From CBDFKV01 sp965249035 (lineage in GTDB: Bacteria > Pseudomonadota > Gammaproteobacteria > Arenicellales > Poriferihabitantaceae): a DNA stretch of 64,000 nucleotides. Positions 1-8,963 of this stretch are shown piece by piece (position 1 is the stretch's first letter; each line of letters begins with the position of its first letter). The DNA lies in contig CBDFKV010000007.1 in the NCBI GenBank assembly GCA_965249035.1, positions 186,001-250,000 on the forward strand, in the 5' to 3' direction. The notes under the pieces were generated by a model that was not told the DNA's origin, did no database searches, and was given only the letters and a program-made list of their open reading frames with translations. Made by a program: the position numbers and the translations under genes.

Positions 1-59
1 ATGATAGTGATGACAGTATCAGCGACGATGATCTGTCGGATCCAAAAGAAGCTATTTAA
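1..59 (+). CDS. 3' end of an unidentified upstream gene
   Basis: An open frame enters the window and stops at a TAA at 57-59, five bases before the glmM start. The 18 visible residues are strongly acidic (many Asp and Ser, ending DPKEAI). In many gammaproteobacteria glmM follows ftsH and folP, so the gene may be one of these with an acidic tail, but nothing in the visible residues identifies it. The close spacing suggests it is co-transcribed with glmM. Confidence 0.45.
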   Translation, partial: DSDDSISDDDLSDPKEAI

Positions 60-64
60 AGTCG

Positions 65-1414
65 ATGGGCAAGTTATTTGGCACCGATGGCGTCCGTGGT
101 CGGTTTGGTGAGGCACCAATAACGCCTGAGTTGGTGATGAAGCTGGGTTGGGCGGTCGGTAGTGTTTTGTGCGATTCAGGTAAACGTAGTCACGTCCTGA
201 TCGGCAAAGATACGCGTATATCGGGTTATATCTTAGAGTCTGCACTGGAAGCAGGGTTTGCTTCTGCCGGCGTTGACGTTTCTCTACTCGGCCCAATGCC
301 GACCCCTGGCATTGCCTACTTGACTCGCACGGCCCGCGCCTCAATCGGCGTGGTGGTCAGTGCATCACACAATTCATTTGAAGATAATGGTATCAAGTTT
401 TTCTCCGGTGATGGCTTAAAGCTTAACGACGAGCTGATTGCTAAAATCGAAGCTAAAATGGAGCAGCCACTGCATACGGTTAGCCCGGAATCCTTGGGTA
501 AGGCTCATCGCTTTGAAGACGCGGTAGGCCGATATATCGAGTTTTGCAAGCACACCTTACCCTACCGAATCGACCTGGAAGGCTTGCGCATAGTGGTCGA
601 TTGCGCTAATGGTGCGGCTTATCAAGTTACGCCTAAAGTGCTAAGCGAGTTGGGCGCTGATATGATTGTGATCGGCAATAAACCCGATGGCTTTAATATT
701 AACAAAGGCTGCGGCTCAACAGCACTAGATGCACTTAAAGATACAGTACTGAAAACCAAAGCGGATATTGGGATTGCCTTAGACGGTGATGCCGATCGTT
801 TGATGCTGGTTGATAACCAGGGTCAGGAGATCGACGGTGATCAGATTTTGTATATTTTGGCGAAGTTTCATCATTCTCGAGATACCCTGAACGGTGGAGT
901 GGTTGGAACTTCGATGACTAACCTCGGTTGCGAGCTGGCACTGGAGCAGCTGGGTATACCCTTCGTGCGCACAGACGTGGGCGACCGCTTCGTTTTGGAA
1001 GAATTGATCAAACGCGATTGGCAGTTAGGTGGTGAAACCTCGGGCCATATTATTTGTCTAGATAAAAATACCACTGGCGATGGAACCGTTGCGGCATTGC
1101 AAGTGATGCGGGTCATGCTGTCAACCAAGAAATCCTTGCACGAACTGGTGGCTGGCATGGATAAGTTTCCGCAAATCATGATCAACGTAGCGGTTGCGCG
1201 CAATAGCGGTGACGCGATTGTTTCTGATGATAAGCTACTAGCGGCGGTGCGAGCGGCAGAAGCAAGCTTGGGTCGAACCGGGCGTATCGTTTTGCGACCT
1301 TCCGGCACTGAGCCTAAGGTTCGCGTGATGGTCGAAGGAGATAATAGCCTTCAAATCAAAGAAATAGCTAGGTCACTTGCAGTAATGGTTGAAGACGCAA
1401 GTGATCGTATCTAG
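65..1414 (+). CDS. glmM: Phosphoglucosamine mutase GlmM
   Basis: Converts glucosamine-6-phosphate to glucosamine-1-phosphate in the cytoplasm, on the route to UDP-GlcNAc for peptidoglycan and lipopolysaccharide. The 449 residues match the normal family length. Visible signatures are the N-terminal GTDGVRG, the phosphoserine loop SASHN (catalytic Ser101), the metal loop DGDADR near residue 240 and the C-terminal phosphate-binding RPSGTEPKVRVM near residue 410. It begins five bases after the stop of an upstream gene, so it is probably a distal operon gene. The identification is secure. Confidence 0.97.
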   Translation: MGKLFGTDGVRGRFGEAPITPELVMKLGWAVGSVLCDSGKRSHVLIGKDTRISGYILESALEAGFASAGVDVSLLGPMPTPGIAYLTRTARASIGVVVSASHNSFEDNGIKFFSGDGLKLNDELIAKIEAKMEQPLHTVSPESLGKAHRFEDAVGRYIEFCKHTLPYRIDLEGLRIVVDCANGAAYQVTPKVLSELGADMIVIGNKPDGFNINKGCGSTALDALKDTVLKTKADIGIALDGDADRLMLVDNQGQEIDGDQILYILAKFHHSRDTLNGGVVGTSMTNLGCELALEQLGIPFVRTDVGDRFVLEELIKRDWQLGGETSGHIICLDKNTTGDGTVAALQVMRVMLSTKKSLHELVAGMDKFPQIMINVAVARNSGDAIVSDDKLLAAVRAAEASLGRTGRIVLRPSGTEPKVRVMVEGDNSLQIKEIARSLAVMVEDASDRI

Positions 1415-1451
1415 CTACTAAGTAATTGCTTTTATCATCAAGAAATAGCAC

Positions 1452-2372
1452 ATGAACCACGCCTTTATCATGGATCCCCTGGCTACGGTTAAACCGTGGA
1501 AAGATACCAGCTATTTTCTAATGCTGGCCGCTAGCGAGCGCGGGCATCAGGTATGCCATCTTGATCAGCGCGATCTATCTCTCCGTCACGACCAGTTATA
1601 CGCTACGGTCACATGGGTGGTCGCGCACGATTCTTCGGAACAGCCGTTTGAGGTGGTTAAGCAGGAAGAGGTCGCGATGGCAGATATGGATGTGGTTTGG
1701 TTAAGGACTGACCCACCATTTGATCGTCGATATTTTTATACCACACTATTCCTGGATCGCTTGCCGGCGCGAGTCAAAGTCGTCAACCAACCTCAGGGAG
1801 TACGCAACTGGAATGAAAAGCTGGCAGCGCTGGAATTACCCGAATGGACACCGCAAACACTGGTCAGCAATAACCCTAAGGCGATTGCCGAATTTGCCAA
1901 ACAGCAGGGACGTCTAACGATTAAACCGGTCGATGGTTTTGGTGGCAAAGGCATTTTCTTTTTTGAGTCAGGAGGTCCAGTCGAGAGGCTAAGTGAGGCG
2001 ACTCACCAGGGTGCGCATTGGGTCATTGCCCAAGAGTACCTGCCTGCAGCGACTGAAGGGGACAAACGTATTTTATTGGTGAATGGCGAACCGATTGGCG
2101 CCATTTTACGCGTGCATGCCGACGGCGTAGAACTTAATAATTTAGATGCCGGTGGCGAGGCACGAGCGGTCAATCTGGACGATAACGACAGGGCTATTTG
2201 TGCTGCACTGGCGCCGAAACTCAGAGATCAAGGAGCCTTCTTTGTGGGTATCGACGTGATTGGCGGTAAGCTGATTGAAGTCAACGTTACCAGCCCCACC
2301 GGACTGCAAGAGCTAAGCCGTTTTTCAGGCGTTGCGCATCACCACAACATCATCGAACTATTGGAGCAATAG
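1452..2372 (+). CDS. gshB: Glutathione synthetase GshB
   Basis: ATP-grasp ligase that joins gamma-glutamylcysteine and glycine to make glutathione. The 306 residues fit the family. The N-terminus FIMDPLATVKPWKDTSY is the usual MDP-x-x-x-x-x-x-KD-(S/T) start of GshB, TIKPVDGFGGKGIFF is the glycine-rich ATP-grasp loop, and EVNVTSPTGLQEL near the end is the Mg/ATP-binding strand. It lies 37 bases after glmM on the same strand. A glutathione S-transferase at 35.5 kb would use its product. Confidence 0.95.
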   Translation: MNHAFIMDPLATVKPWKDTSYFLMLAASERGHQVCHLDQRDLSLRHDQLYATVTWVVAHDSSEQPFEVVKQEEVAMADMDVVWLRTDPPFDRRYFYTTLFLDRLPARVKVVNQPQGVRNWNEKLAALELPEWTPQTLVSNNPKAIAEFAKQQGRLTIKPVDGFGGKGIFFFESGGPVERLSEATHQGAHWVIAQEYLPAATEGDKRILLVNGEPIGAILRVHADGVELNNLDAGGEARAVNLDDNDRAICAALAPKLRDQGAFFVGIDVIGGKLIEVNVTSPTGLQELSRFSGVAHHHNIIELLEQ

Positions 2373-2397
2373 CGCTTCTGCATTACTGCTAATTGAA

Positions 2398-2877
2398 TCA
2401 CTTTTGGGCTGGCCACAATTCGTTAAGCCGATCACTGATGTCAAAAGCGGCGCCAAAGCCGGTTACGAAAAGGGCGGAAACAGGTTGTAATTGGAATAGT
2501 TGAAAGTCGGGCAAACTGCGCAATACGCTGACAGTATTACCCCGTTCTCGCTCCAGCTGATCAATCCGTTTGATTCCTTCCACGCTGTTATTGTCGACTG
2601 CCGATACCGTGCAGCTCAGCGTCAAACGTTTGCGCGCAAATAGATTCTTGGCTTGCTGCTCATCCTCAATCATCAGCGCGGTGACTTTACCAGTGAGCAA
2701 AGTACGGCTGTGTGCAGCGAGCTGGCTGACGAAGACGTAGAGGCACTGATCAGCAACCACAAACGGCGCATAACTCGCGTGTGGAGTGCTATCAGCATCG
2801 GTAGTGGCAAGGACAATCGTCTGGTAAGGCGCTGCAAATTGCTGGGCGGCGAGAAAAGGATCATCAGGCTTTTTCAT
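2398..2877 (-). CDS. Pyridoxamine 5'-phosphate oxidase-fold FMN protein (HugZ-like)
   Basis: A 159-residue protein of the split-barrel flavin-binding fold. The segment TIVLATTDADSTPHASYAPFVV and the later SQLAAHSRTLLTGKVTALMIEDE are typical of the HugZ/heme-utilisation group, where the N-terminal barrel binds FMN or heme. The C-terminal heme-binding extension of full-length HugZ is absent, so a heme role is only inferred. Its ATG shares one base with the TAA of metC (TAATG), which shows translational coupling in a two-gene minus-strand operon. It converges on gshB. Confidence 0.7.
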   Translation of the reverse strand: MKKPDDPFLAAQQFAAPYQTIVLATTDADSTPHASYAPFVVADQCLYVFVSQLAAHSRTLLTGKVTALMIEDEQQAKNLFARKRLTLSCTVSAVDNNSVEGIKRIDQLERERGNTVSVLRSLPDFQLFQLQPVSALFVTGFGAAFDISDRLNELWPAQK

Positions 2878-4064
2878 TAGCTACACCCTCGCATCGTATC
2901 AAAGCCTTGTTGTAAGTCTGCCAGCAAATCACTAGCTGATTCAAGCCCGGCGCTGATGCGCATGAGTTGGCCTTCTTCAACCCACGGCTTAGCGGTTCGA
3001 AAGGGCTTAGGGTCGACCGGCAAGATTAAACTCTCATAACCACCCCAACTGGCACCTAGGCCAAAATACTGCAAATGGTCCACCAAGGCGGCGAGCTTGC
3101 TTTTAGCTAGCGGTGCTAACAGGAAAGAAAAAAGGCCCGCACCTACTAAGAAATCGCGCTCCCAAAAAAGATGCCCCACACCGTCTGGCCTTGCTGGGTG
3201 AAAAACCCGTGTGACTTCTGGTTGCTTGGCTAACCAATTGGCTAGTTGCAAGCTAGTGCTTGCGTGCTGTTCCAAGCGCAGCGGCAAAGTCCGCAAACCG
3301 CGTAAAGCCAGCGATGCAGCATCGCTATCGGCTGACTGTCCAATTTCGAGAAAGCAGCGGCGAACGGGTTGCCAGTGTGGCTCATCAGTGACGATCATAC
3401 CGAGAACGATATCTGAGTGGCCGCCAACATATTTGGTCAGCGCATGAATTGAAATATTGATACCACGGCTGATGGCCGTAAACCCCAGAGGTGTTGCCCA
3501 TGTATTATCCATCAAGGTCGTAATGTGATGTTTGGTAGCCACTTCAATAATGCTCGGAACGTCTTGCACCTCTAAAGTCAGAGAGCCGGGAGACTCCAAT
3601 AAAATCAGGCGTGTGTTTTCCTGAAGCAATGTCTCGATATCAGCACCTAACTCCGGTGCGTAATAGGTGGTTTTGACACCAAGGCGTTTTAACAGCGTGT
3701 TGCAAAAGCGCCGTGTCGGGCCAAACACCGTGTCGACCACCAAAATATGATCACCTTGTGAGACCAGCGCCAACAAGGCGGTAGTGATGGCATTTAAGCC
3801 AGAAGACGTGGTCATTGCGGCGTAGCCACCTTCAAGCTCTACCATTGCTAGCTCAAGCTGGCGGGTGGTTGCGGTGCCATGACGGGCATAACTCAGTTGG
3901 CCAGCAATCATGGACTGTTTGCCACCTGCTTCCAGCGCTTTGAGGTTTGGGTACAAGTAGGTAGAGCCGTGTTCCGTTGCAGGATTCACCAAGCCATTGT
4001 GTCTGTTTTTTCCTCGTCCCAATAAGGCGCATTGGGTGACGAGGGTTTCGGGTAGCTTTGTCAT
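2877..4064 (-). CDS. metC: Cystathionine beta-lyase (Cys/Met metabolism PLP enzyme)
   Basis: A 395-residue pyridoxal-phosphate enzyme of the Cys/Met metabolism family. The PLP lysine is in the motif HALTKYVGGHSD (Lys211 from the chosen start); SYARHGTATTRQLE, MTTSSGLNAI and MDNTWATPLGF are family signatures, and the last (rather than NT(Y/L)(A/S)TP with a gamma-lyase pattern) favours MetC-type beta-lyase, which cleaves cystathionine to homocysteine. I chose the ATG at 4064, which follows AGGAT, over an upstream start that adds 17 atypical residues. It is divergent from rluC. Gamma-lyase or synthase activity cannot be ruled out from sequence alone. Confidence 0.85.
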   Translation of the reverse strand: MTKLPETLVTQCALLGRGKNRHNGLVNPATEHGSTYLYPNLKALEAGGKQSMIAGQLSYARHGTATTRQLELAMVELEGGYAAMTTSSGLNAITTALLALVSQGDHILVVDTVFGPTRRFCNTLLKRLGVKTTYYAPELGADIETLLQENTRLILLESPGSLTLEVQDVPSIIEVATKHHITTLMDNTWATPLGFTAISRGINISIHALTKYVGGHSDIVLGMIVTDEPHWQPVRRCFLEIGQSADSDAASLALRGLRTLPLRLEQHASTSLQLANWLAKQPEVTRVFHPARPDGVGHLFWERDFLVGAGLFSFLLAPLAKSKLAALVDHLQYFGLGASWGGYESLILPVDPKPFRTAKPWVEEGQLMRISAGLESASDLLADLQQGFDTMRGCS

Positions 4065-4209
4065 TATCCTAAAATCTATTTCTATTGCGGCAGATTGTAA
4101 TCGGAACCGAAGCATTACGTCTAATTAGCTGAGTATATGCGCTTGAATGAGCGGCGCAATCAGGGCACAACTGATAATATCCAGCGAAATCAACCTTATT
4201 AACTTCGCT

Positions 4210-5175
4210 ATGAGCGATAAACGGGATTCGCGACCTCAAGTTCAGTTCATTGATATAGACAGCAACGCGCAAGGTCAGCGCGTTGATAATTTTCTATTGC
4301 GGCACCTTAAAGGCGTCCCGAAAAGCCGGATTTATCGAATCGTGCGTAAAGGTGAAGTACGCGTTAATAAGTCGCGGGTTAAGCCTGACTACCGATTAGT
4401 CCTTGGAGACCAGCTACGAATTCCACCGGTTCGTATTGCCGAAGCCCCAGCTAACGATTTTCTAATTCCGCATTGGGTCACTGAAGCATTGGGACAACCG
4501 TTGTTTGAGGATGAAGTGCTGATGGCGGTTAACAAACCGAGCGGTCTGGCTGTCCATGGCGGCTCTGGGTTGCAATTTGGTGTGATCGAAGCCTTGCGTA
4601 AAATGCATCCCCAGTATAGCTATCTTGAGCTGGTGCATCGTTTAGATCGTGAGACATCGGGCTGTTTGTTGCTGGCAAAACAGCGTGATGCACTCAACCA
4701 TCTGCACCAGCAATTTCGCCGTGAAACCGGGCAACGCATTGAAAAGGCCTATGTGGCATTGCTATCGGGCGAGTTAGATTCGCCCAAAACAGTTTCAGAA
4801 CCGCTGGCACCATTTTACGATGCAGAAGGGCGGAAGCGTATTGGGGTGGATGCAGAGGGGAAAAGCGCAAAAAGTGTTTTTTTACCAATTGAACGGATAG
4901 GCTCTTTTACCTTGGTGCGAATTCAACTGCATACGGGGCGGATGCACCAGGCGCGCGTCCATGCGCAGGCAATAGGTAAGCCCATTTTGGGTGATGGCGT
5001 CTATGGGGACGCTAACATCAACAGGTTGGCGCACAAAATTGGAGTACGGCACACCTTGTTACACGCCGAGTCTTACGGCTTTATTCATCCACAGAGTGAA
5101 CAGCACCTCAAAGTTAAAGCGCCTTGGCCGAAAGAGTTACTGGATGTTATTAAAAAATTGAAGGCCAGTTTGTGA
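4210..5175 (+). CDS. rluC: 23S rRNA pseudouridine synthase RluC
   Basis: Makes pseudouridines in 23S rRNA (positions 955, 2504 and 2580 in E. coli). An N-terminal S4 RNA-binding domain (LKGVPKSRIYRIVRKGEVRVN) is followed by the catalytic domain with HRLDRETSG, Asp146 being the nucleophile. The residues LKGVPKS and RKGEVRVNK are specific to RluC rather than RluD or RluA. I chose the ATG at 4210 because the 21 residues before it have no counterpart in E. coli RluC. It starts an operon with overlapping downstream genes. Confidence 0.93.
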   Translation: MSDKRDSRPQVQFIDIDSNAQGQRVDNFLLRHLKGVPKSRIYRIVRKGEVRVNKSRVKPDYRLVLGDQLRIPPVRIAEAPANDFLIPHWVTEALGQPLFEDEVLMAVNKPSGLAVHGGSGLQFGVIEALRKMHPQYSYLELVHRLDRETSGCLLLAKQRDALNHLHQQFRRETGQRIEKAYVALLSGELDSPKTVSEPLAPFYDAEGRKRIGVDAEGKSAKSVFLPIERIGSFTLVRIQLHTGRMHQARVHAQAIGKPILGDGVYGDANINRLAHKIGVRHTLLHAESYGFIHPQSEQHLKVKAPWPKELLDVIKKLKASL

Positions 5176-5831
5176 GTGTTGCAACAAATGCGTTTGAATT
5201 ATTGGTGTTTGATTGGGATGGGACGATCATGGATTCGGCCAATAAAATCGTCAGTTGCTTTCATAAAGCGGCGAAAGATTGTGCGTTAACCGTGCCGCCA
5301 AAGACAGCTGTTCAATCGATCATTGGTTTAAGTCTGGAACAAGCGTGGCTCGCATTAAAGCCCGGATTATCAGACCGGCAGATTGAAGAGTTAGCTACGG
5401 CTTATCGCCGTCATTTTTTGCAGTCTGACCCTACCCCGACGCCACTTTATGACGGCGTGATTGAAGGATTAAAGTGCTTGGATCAAGCGCCGCGATTGCT
5501 CGCTATCGCGACCGGCAAATCACGCCTTGGTTTAGAGAAGTCGCTAAATGATAGCAACCTTCGTCCACACTTTGTGACCAGCCGTTGTGGTGATGAAACG
5601 TTTTCTAAACCGAACCCGCAAATGCTGTTGGAGATCATGGATTTTTGTGGTGTGGAAGCGGCCCGAACGTTAATGATCGGTGATACCCTCTATGACCTGC
5701 AAATGGCAGCACAAGCGGATGTGGCTAGCTTAGCCGTCAGTTATGGCGTTGGCCAGCGCGAAGAATTGGCGCCAGTGGCGACGTTGGGCGTGGTGGACTC
5801 GTTTCCCGAGTTGGCACAATGGCTCGGCTAA
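5172..5831 (+). CDS. HAD-superfamily hydrolase (phosphoglycolate phosphatase-like)
   Basis: A 219-residue HAD subfamily IA phosphatase. Motif I is FDWDGTIMDS (nucleophile Asp in DWDGT), motif II the Thr of IATGKSR, motif III the Lys of KPNPQML, and motif IV IGDTLYDLQMA, in the right order. The substrate cannot be told from sequence. The GTG start sits in a GTGA overlap with the rluC stop, and rluC followed by a HAD phosphatase, a Rieske protein and an S49 peptidase is a conserved gammaproteobacterial operon. Confidence 0.88.
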   Translation: MSVATNAFELLVFDWDGTIMDSANKIVSCFHKAAKDCALTVPPKTAVQSIIGLSLEQAWLALKPGLSDRQIEELATAYRRHFLQSDPTPTPLYDGVIEGLKCLDQAPRLLAIATGKSRLGLEKSLNDSNLRPHFVTSRCGDETFSKPNPQMLLEIMDFCGVEAARTLMIGDTLYDLQMAAQADVASLAVSYGVGQREELAPVATLGVVDSFPELAQWLG

Positions 5832-6148
5832 CGGTTAAGCAGTTGTGCACCCAGGCTAAAGCACCGATGGCTTTACGTTTTCGATGTGGTGATGGCCTTG
5901 CCACCAAAGGCGTAGGCTTTCGGCTGGGTAAGCAAGTCTATGCCTATGTCAATCGGTGTCCGCATCAAGGAACTGAATTAGACTGGGTTCCGGGGCAGGT
6001 GTTTGACCATCAACAACGATTTTTAATTTGTGCCACGCACGGTGCCTTATTCGAGCCGAGCAGTGGTCGTTGTGTTGCAGGCCCTTGTAAAGGCACGCGT
6101 TTAACACCAATACCTTTAACCCGAACTTGTGAACCTGACAATGAATGA
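5819..6148 (+). CDS. Small Rieske [2Fe-2S] protein
   Basis: A 109-residue single-domain Rieske protein. The cluster ligands are visible as CPHQGTELDW (Cys-x-His) and, about 25 residues on, CATHGALFEPSSG (Cys-x-x-His), followed by GRCVAGPCKG. It resembles small ferredoxin-type electron carriers with no membrane anchor or oxygenase partner. It overlaps the HAD gene by 13 bases and the following peptidase gene by 8, so it is translationally coupled within the rluC operon. Its redox partner is not apparent. Confidence 0.88.
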   Translation: MARLTVKQLCTQAKAPMALRFRCGDGLATKGVGFRLGKQVYAYVNRCPHQGTELDWVPGQVFDHQQRFLICATHGALFEPSSGRCVAGPCKGTRLTPIPLTRTCEPDNE

Positions 6149-7130
6149 AGATCAAACAAATAGTGGGCTGAACCACTCGCAAACTAACGCTGCCGCAAAT
6201 GCTGGTTTGCAAGAGCTGGCCACCCTGGGGCGAGAGTTGGTGAAGGAAAATAGGCGCATCCGTCGCGGTCGTTGGGTGGGTTGGATATTGCTGGCCTTAT
6301 TCGTGCTGGCCCTATTTGCAGTGCCCTGGCTGGCTGGCAATCGCCTAGGCCCCAGTCGGGGCGTTGCGCATACCGCGATGGTGGTGATGGAAGGCGTGGT
6401 GATGCCCGAAGGTGGGATTGACGCCGATTTTGTGATTGGTAGTTTGAAAGATGCGTTCGAGTCTGACAACGCGACCGGCGTTCTACTGAAAATCAACAGC
6501 CCTGGTGGCAGCCCGGTTCAAGCAGAACGGATTTACGAAGAGATTCGGCGTCAAAAAGAATTGCACCCCGATAAAAAAGTAATCGCTGCGATTGAGGATT
6601 TGGGCGCTTCTGCTGCTTATTATATTGCCAGCGCTGCGGATCAAATCGTTAGCTCTAAAGCCAGTCTCGTGGGCTCCATCGGCGTGCTGGTCAACGGCTT
6701 TGGGGTGGCCGATGCGATGGAAAAACTGGGGATTGAGCGGCGGCTGTTAACCGCGGGCGAAAACAAGGCGATGATGGATATGTTTTCGCCCGTATCCGCC
6801 AAAGACCAAGCATTGATGCAAGCACTGATTGATCAAATACACGTTCAATTTATTGATGCGGTGAAAGCAGGGCGAGGGGCAAAATTATCCGATGACCCGA
6901 GCTTGTTTAGCGGTTTAGTTTGGAACGGTGAAGAGGCGCTCGCCTTGGGATTGATCGATCACCTCGGTGATGTCGGTTTTGCTGCGCGAGAATTACTCAA
7001 TGAAGAAATTATTGTTGATTACACCCGCCAAGCAGACTGGCTGGAAACGATTTCGCGCTCCATCGGTGTTTCAATGGCCGTTCAGTTGATTAATACCCTT
7101 AATGGCAACCACCAGCCGTTAATACGTTAA
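6141..7130 (+). CDS. sppA: S49-family signal peptide peptidase (SppA-like)
   Basis: Membrane-anchored serine protease that degrades residual signal peptides. One transmembrane helix lies near residues 45-65 (WVGWILLALFVLALFAVPWLA region), and the catalytic domain is of the short, 36-kDa type. The nucleophile is Ser157 in DLGASAAYYIA and the general base is Lys209 in TAGENKAMMD, the Ser/Lys dyad of this family. NSPGGSPVQAERIY is a further signature. I chose the ATG at 6141 over a GTG twelve bases upstream. The gene ends the rluC operon; its TAA overlaps the TAA of the convergent next gene in a TTAA. Confidence 0.9.
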   Translation: MNEDQTNSGLNHSQTNAAANAGLQELATLGRELVKENRRIRRGRWVGWILLALFVLALFAVPWLAGNRLGPSRGVAHTAMVVMEGVVMPEGGIDADFVIGSLKDAFESDNATGVLLKINSPGGSPVQAERIYEEIRRQKELHPDKKVIAAIEDLGASAAYYIASAADQIVSSKASLVGSIGVLVNGFGVADAMEKLGIERRLLTAGENKAMMDMFSPVSAKDQALMQALIDQIHVQFIDAVKAGRGAKLSDDPSLFSGLVWNGEEALALGLIDHLGDVGFAARELLNEEIIVDYTRQADWLETISRSIGVSMAVQLINTLNGNHQPLIR

Positions 7131-7501
7131 CCCGCCTCAATCAAGAGCATTGCGACCACTTTCCGCCGATCATCGGCAAGCACATTATAGGTGCGGCAGG
7201 CAGCGGCGGTATTCATAACTTCCAAGCCCACCTGAGCGGCTACCAACGGCTTGCTCAGGACGCTATCTGGAAAGCGAATTTGAGAGCCCGTGCCGAGAAT
7301 GACAATTTCAGGGGATAGCGCTAAGACTTGTTCGAAGTGGCTGGCGAGCAAGTCTTCAAAGTTGTCAATTTCCCAACCGATGGTGGTATCCGGTGATACA
7401 ATCACACTCTGCTCAAAACGCTGCTCACCGATCAAAATATGTCGTTCGTCGAATGTAAAGACTCGATTAACAGACAGGTTGTTATCTAAGTGTAATTTCA
7501 T
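7127..7501 (-). CDS. Mth938-domain protein (DUF498/NDUFAF3-like)
   Basis: A 124-residue protein of the Mth938/DUF498 family, whose members include the mitochondrial complex I assembly factor NDUFAF3; the bacterial role is unknown. The core EIVILGTGSQIRFP and the later VMNTAAACRTYNVLADDRRKVVAML are the family signature. The start was placed at the ATG at 7501, because the 20 residues before it in the longer frame are low-complexity and not conserved. It faces hom divergently. Confidence 0.8.
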   Translation of the reverse strand: MKLHLDNNLSVNRVFTFDERHILIGEQRFEQSVIVSPDTTIGWEIDNFEDLLASHFEQVLALSPEIVILGTGSQIRFPDSVLSKPLVAAQVGLEVMNTAAACRTYNVLADDRRKVVAMLLIEAG

Positions 7502-7597
7502 AATACTTGGCTGATCGGTCGGTTGAAGATGGGCAGCGGGCGGCGAGTTAGTTTTGCCCATAAGGTGATGTTGAAAAATAACAGAGGTAATGCGTAA

Positions 7598-8902
7598 GTG
7601 GAAGCGGTAAAAGTGGGTGTCCTGGGCTTAGGTACGGTCGGTTGTGGCACCTTGACGGTATTGAATCGTAACGCCAAAGAAATTGCACGTCGAGCCGGAC
7701 GCGATATTCAGGTGGCGATGGTGGCTGATCGGGACCCAAATAATCAGTGCAAAATCGGTAACGCAGAAAAAACCAGCGATGCATTTGCAGTGGTTAATAG
7801 TCCTGATATCGATATTGTCGTCGAATTGATCGGCGGTGAAACGATTGCTTTGGAGCTGGTCTTGCAAGCGATCGCGATGGGCAAGCATGTGGTTACCGCG
7901 AATAAAGCGATGATCGCCAAACACGGTAATCAAATATTTGCTGCGGCTCAGGAAAAAGGCGTGATGGTGGCGTTTGAAGCAGCGGTAGCGGGTGGAATTC
8001 CGCTGATTAAGGCCATTCGCGAGGGGATGGCTGCTAACCGTATCGATTGGCTCGCTGGGATCATTAATGGTACCAGCAACTACATCTTGACCCAAATGGA
8101 AACCGAAGGCGCTGATTTTGAATCGGTTTTGAGTGATGCGCAGCGACTGGGCTACGCCGAAGCAGACCCCACCTTCGACGTAGAAGGCATTGATGCCGCA
8201 CATAAGTTGACGATTCTCGCCTCGATTGCCTATGGCATTCCCTTACAGTTCGATAAAGTCTATACCGAAGGTATTTCTAAAGTGACGCGCGAAGACGTGC
8301 TGCATGCTGAGGAATTGGGCTATCGAATTAAACATTTAGGCATCGCACGGCGGATGGATGCAGGCATTGAGTTGCGTGTTCACCCCACATTGATCCCGGC
8401 ATCACGCTTGATTGCTAACGTCAATGGCGTGATGAACGCCGTTGTTGTCCACGGTGATGCCGTTGGCCCGACCTTATACTACGGTGCTGGCGCAGGTTCA
8501 GAGCCGACCGCATCGGCGGTGGTGGCGGACGTTATTGATGTGGCGCGAGTGCTGACGGTTGACCCGCAAAACCGGGTGCCGCATCTGGCCTTTCAGCCCG
8601 GTGAATTGTCAGAAATGCCGATATTGGATATGGATGCGATTAAAACCGCCTACTATATTCGTCTGTCGGTACTGGACAAACCAGGCGTCTTAGCCGATAT
8701 TACGAATATCTTTGGCGCTGCTGGGATTAGTATTAAGGCATTATTGCAAAAGCCTGGAGATAAAAGCGAGCGTATGGCCAGCATTATTATGCTGACACAA
8801 GTGGCCGAAGAATTGCGGTTTAACCAAGCTATGAATCAAGTACATACGCTAGATTCAGTCCATGGTCAGGCGGTATCTTTTAGGGTCGAGCAGCTATCAT
8901 GA
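7598..8902 (+). CDS. hom: Homoserine dehydrogenase
   Basis: NAD(P)-dependent oxidoreductase that reduces aspartate semialdehyde to homoserine, the branch point to threonine and methionine. The 434 residues have an N-terminal Rossmann loop (GLGTVGCGT), the catalytic core with GIINGTSNYI and AEADPTFDVEGIDAAHK, and a C-terminal ACT domain beginning near residue 350 (LDKPGVLADI) for allosteric control. It is the monofunctional, ACT-containing form. The start is a GTG with AGAGG about ten bases upstream. A thrC gene, often next to hom, is not present; the T2SS genes follow instead. Confidence 0.95.
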   Translation: MEAVKVGVLGLGTVGCGTLTVLNRNAKEIARRAGRDIQVAMVADRDPNNQCKIGNAEKTSDAFAVVNSPDIDIVVELIGGETIALELVLQAIAMGKHVVTANKAMIAKHGNQIFAAAQEKGVMVAFEAAVAGGIPLIKAIREGMAANRIDWLAGIINGTSNYILTQMETEGADFESVLSDAQRLGYAEADPTFDVEGIDAAHKLTILASIAYGIPLQFDKVYTEGISKVTREDVLHAEELGYRIKHLGIARRMDAGIELRVHPTLIPASRLIANVNGVMNAVVVHGDAVGPTLYYGAGAGSEPTASAVVADVIDVARVLTVDPQNRVPHLAFQPGELSEMPILDMDAIKTAYYIRLSVLDKPGVLADITNIFGAAGISIKALLQKPGDKSERMASIIMLTQVAEELRFNQAMNQVHTLDSVHGQAVSFRVEQLS

Positions 8903-8963
8903 GCCAGCCTTATATTTGCTCACTTAGCTATAATTGGGCACTATTAATTAAAAGCAAGGAACT

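Noticed and set aside
871..1308. A 145-codon open frame antisense to glmM
   Set aside because: It lies wholly within the secure glmM gene and has no recognisable protein features. The same holds for many other antisense frames across the window.
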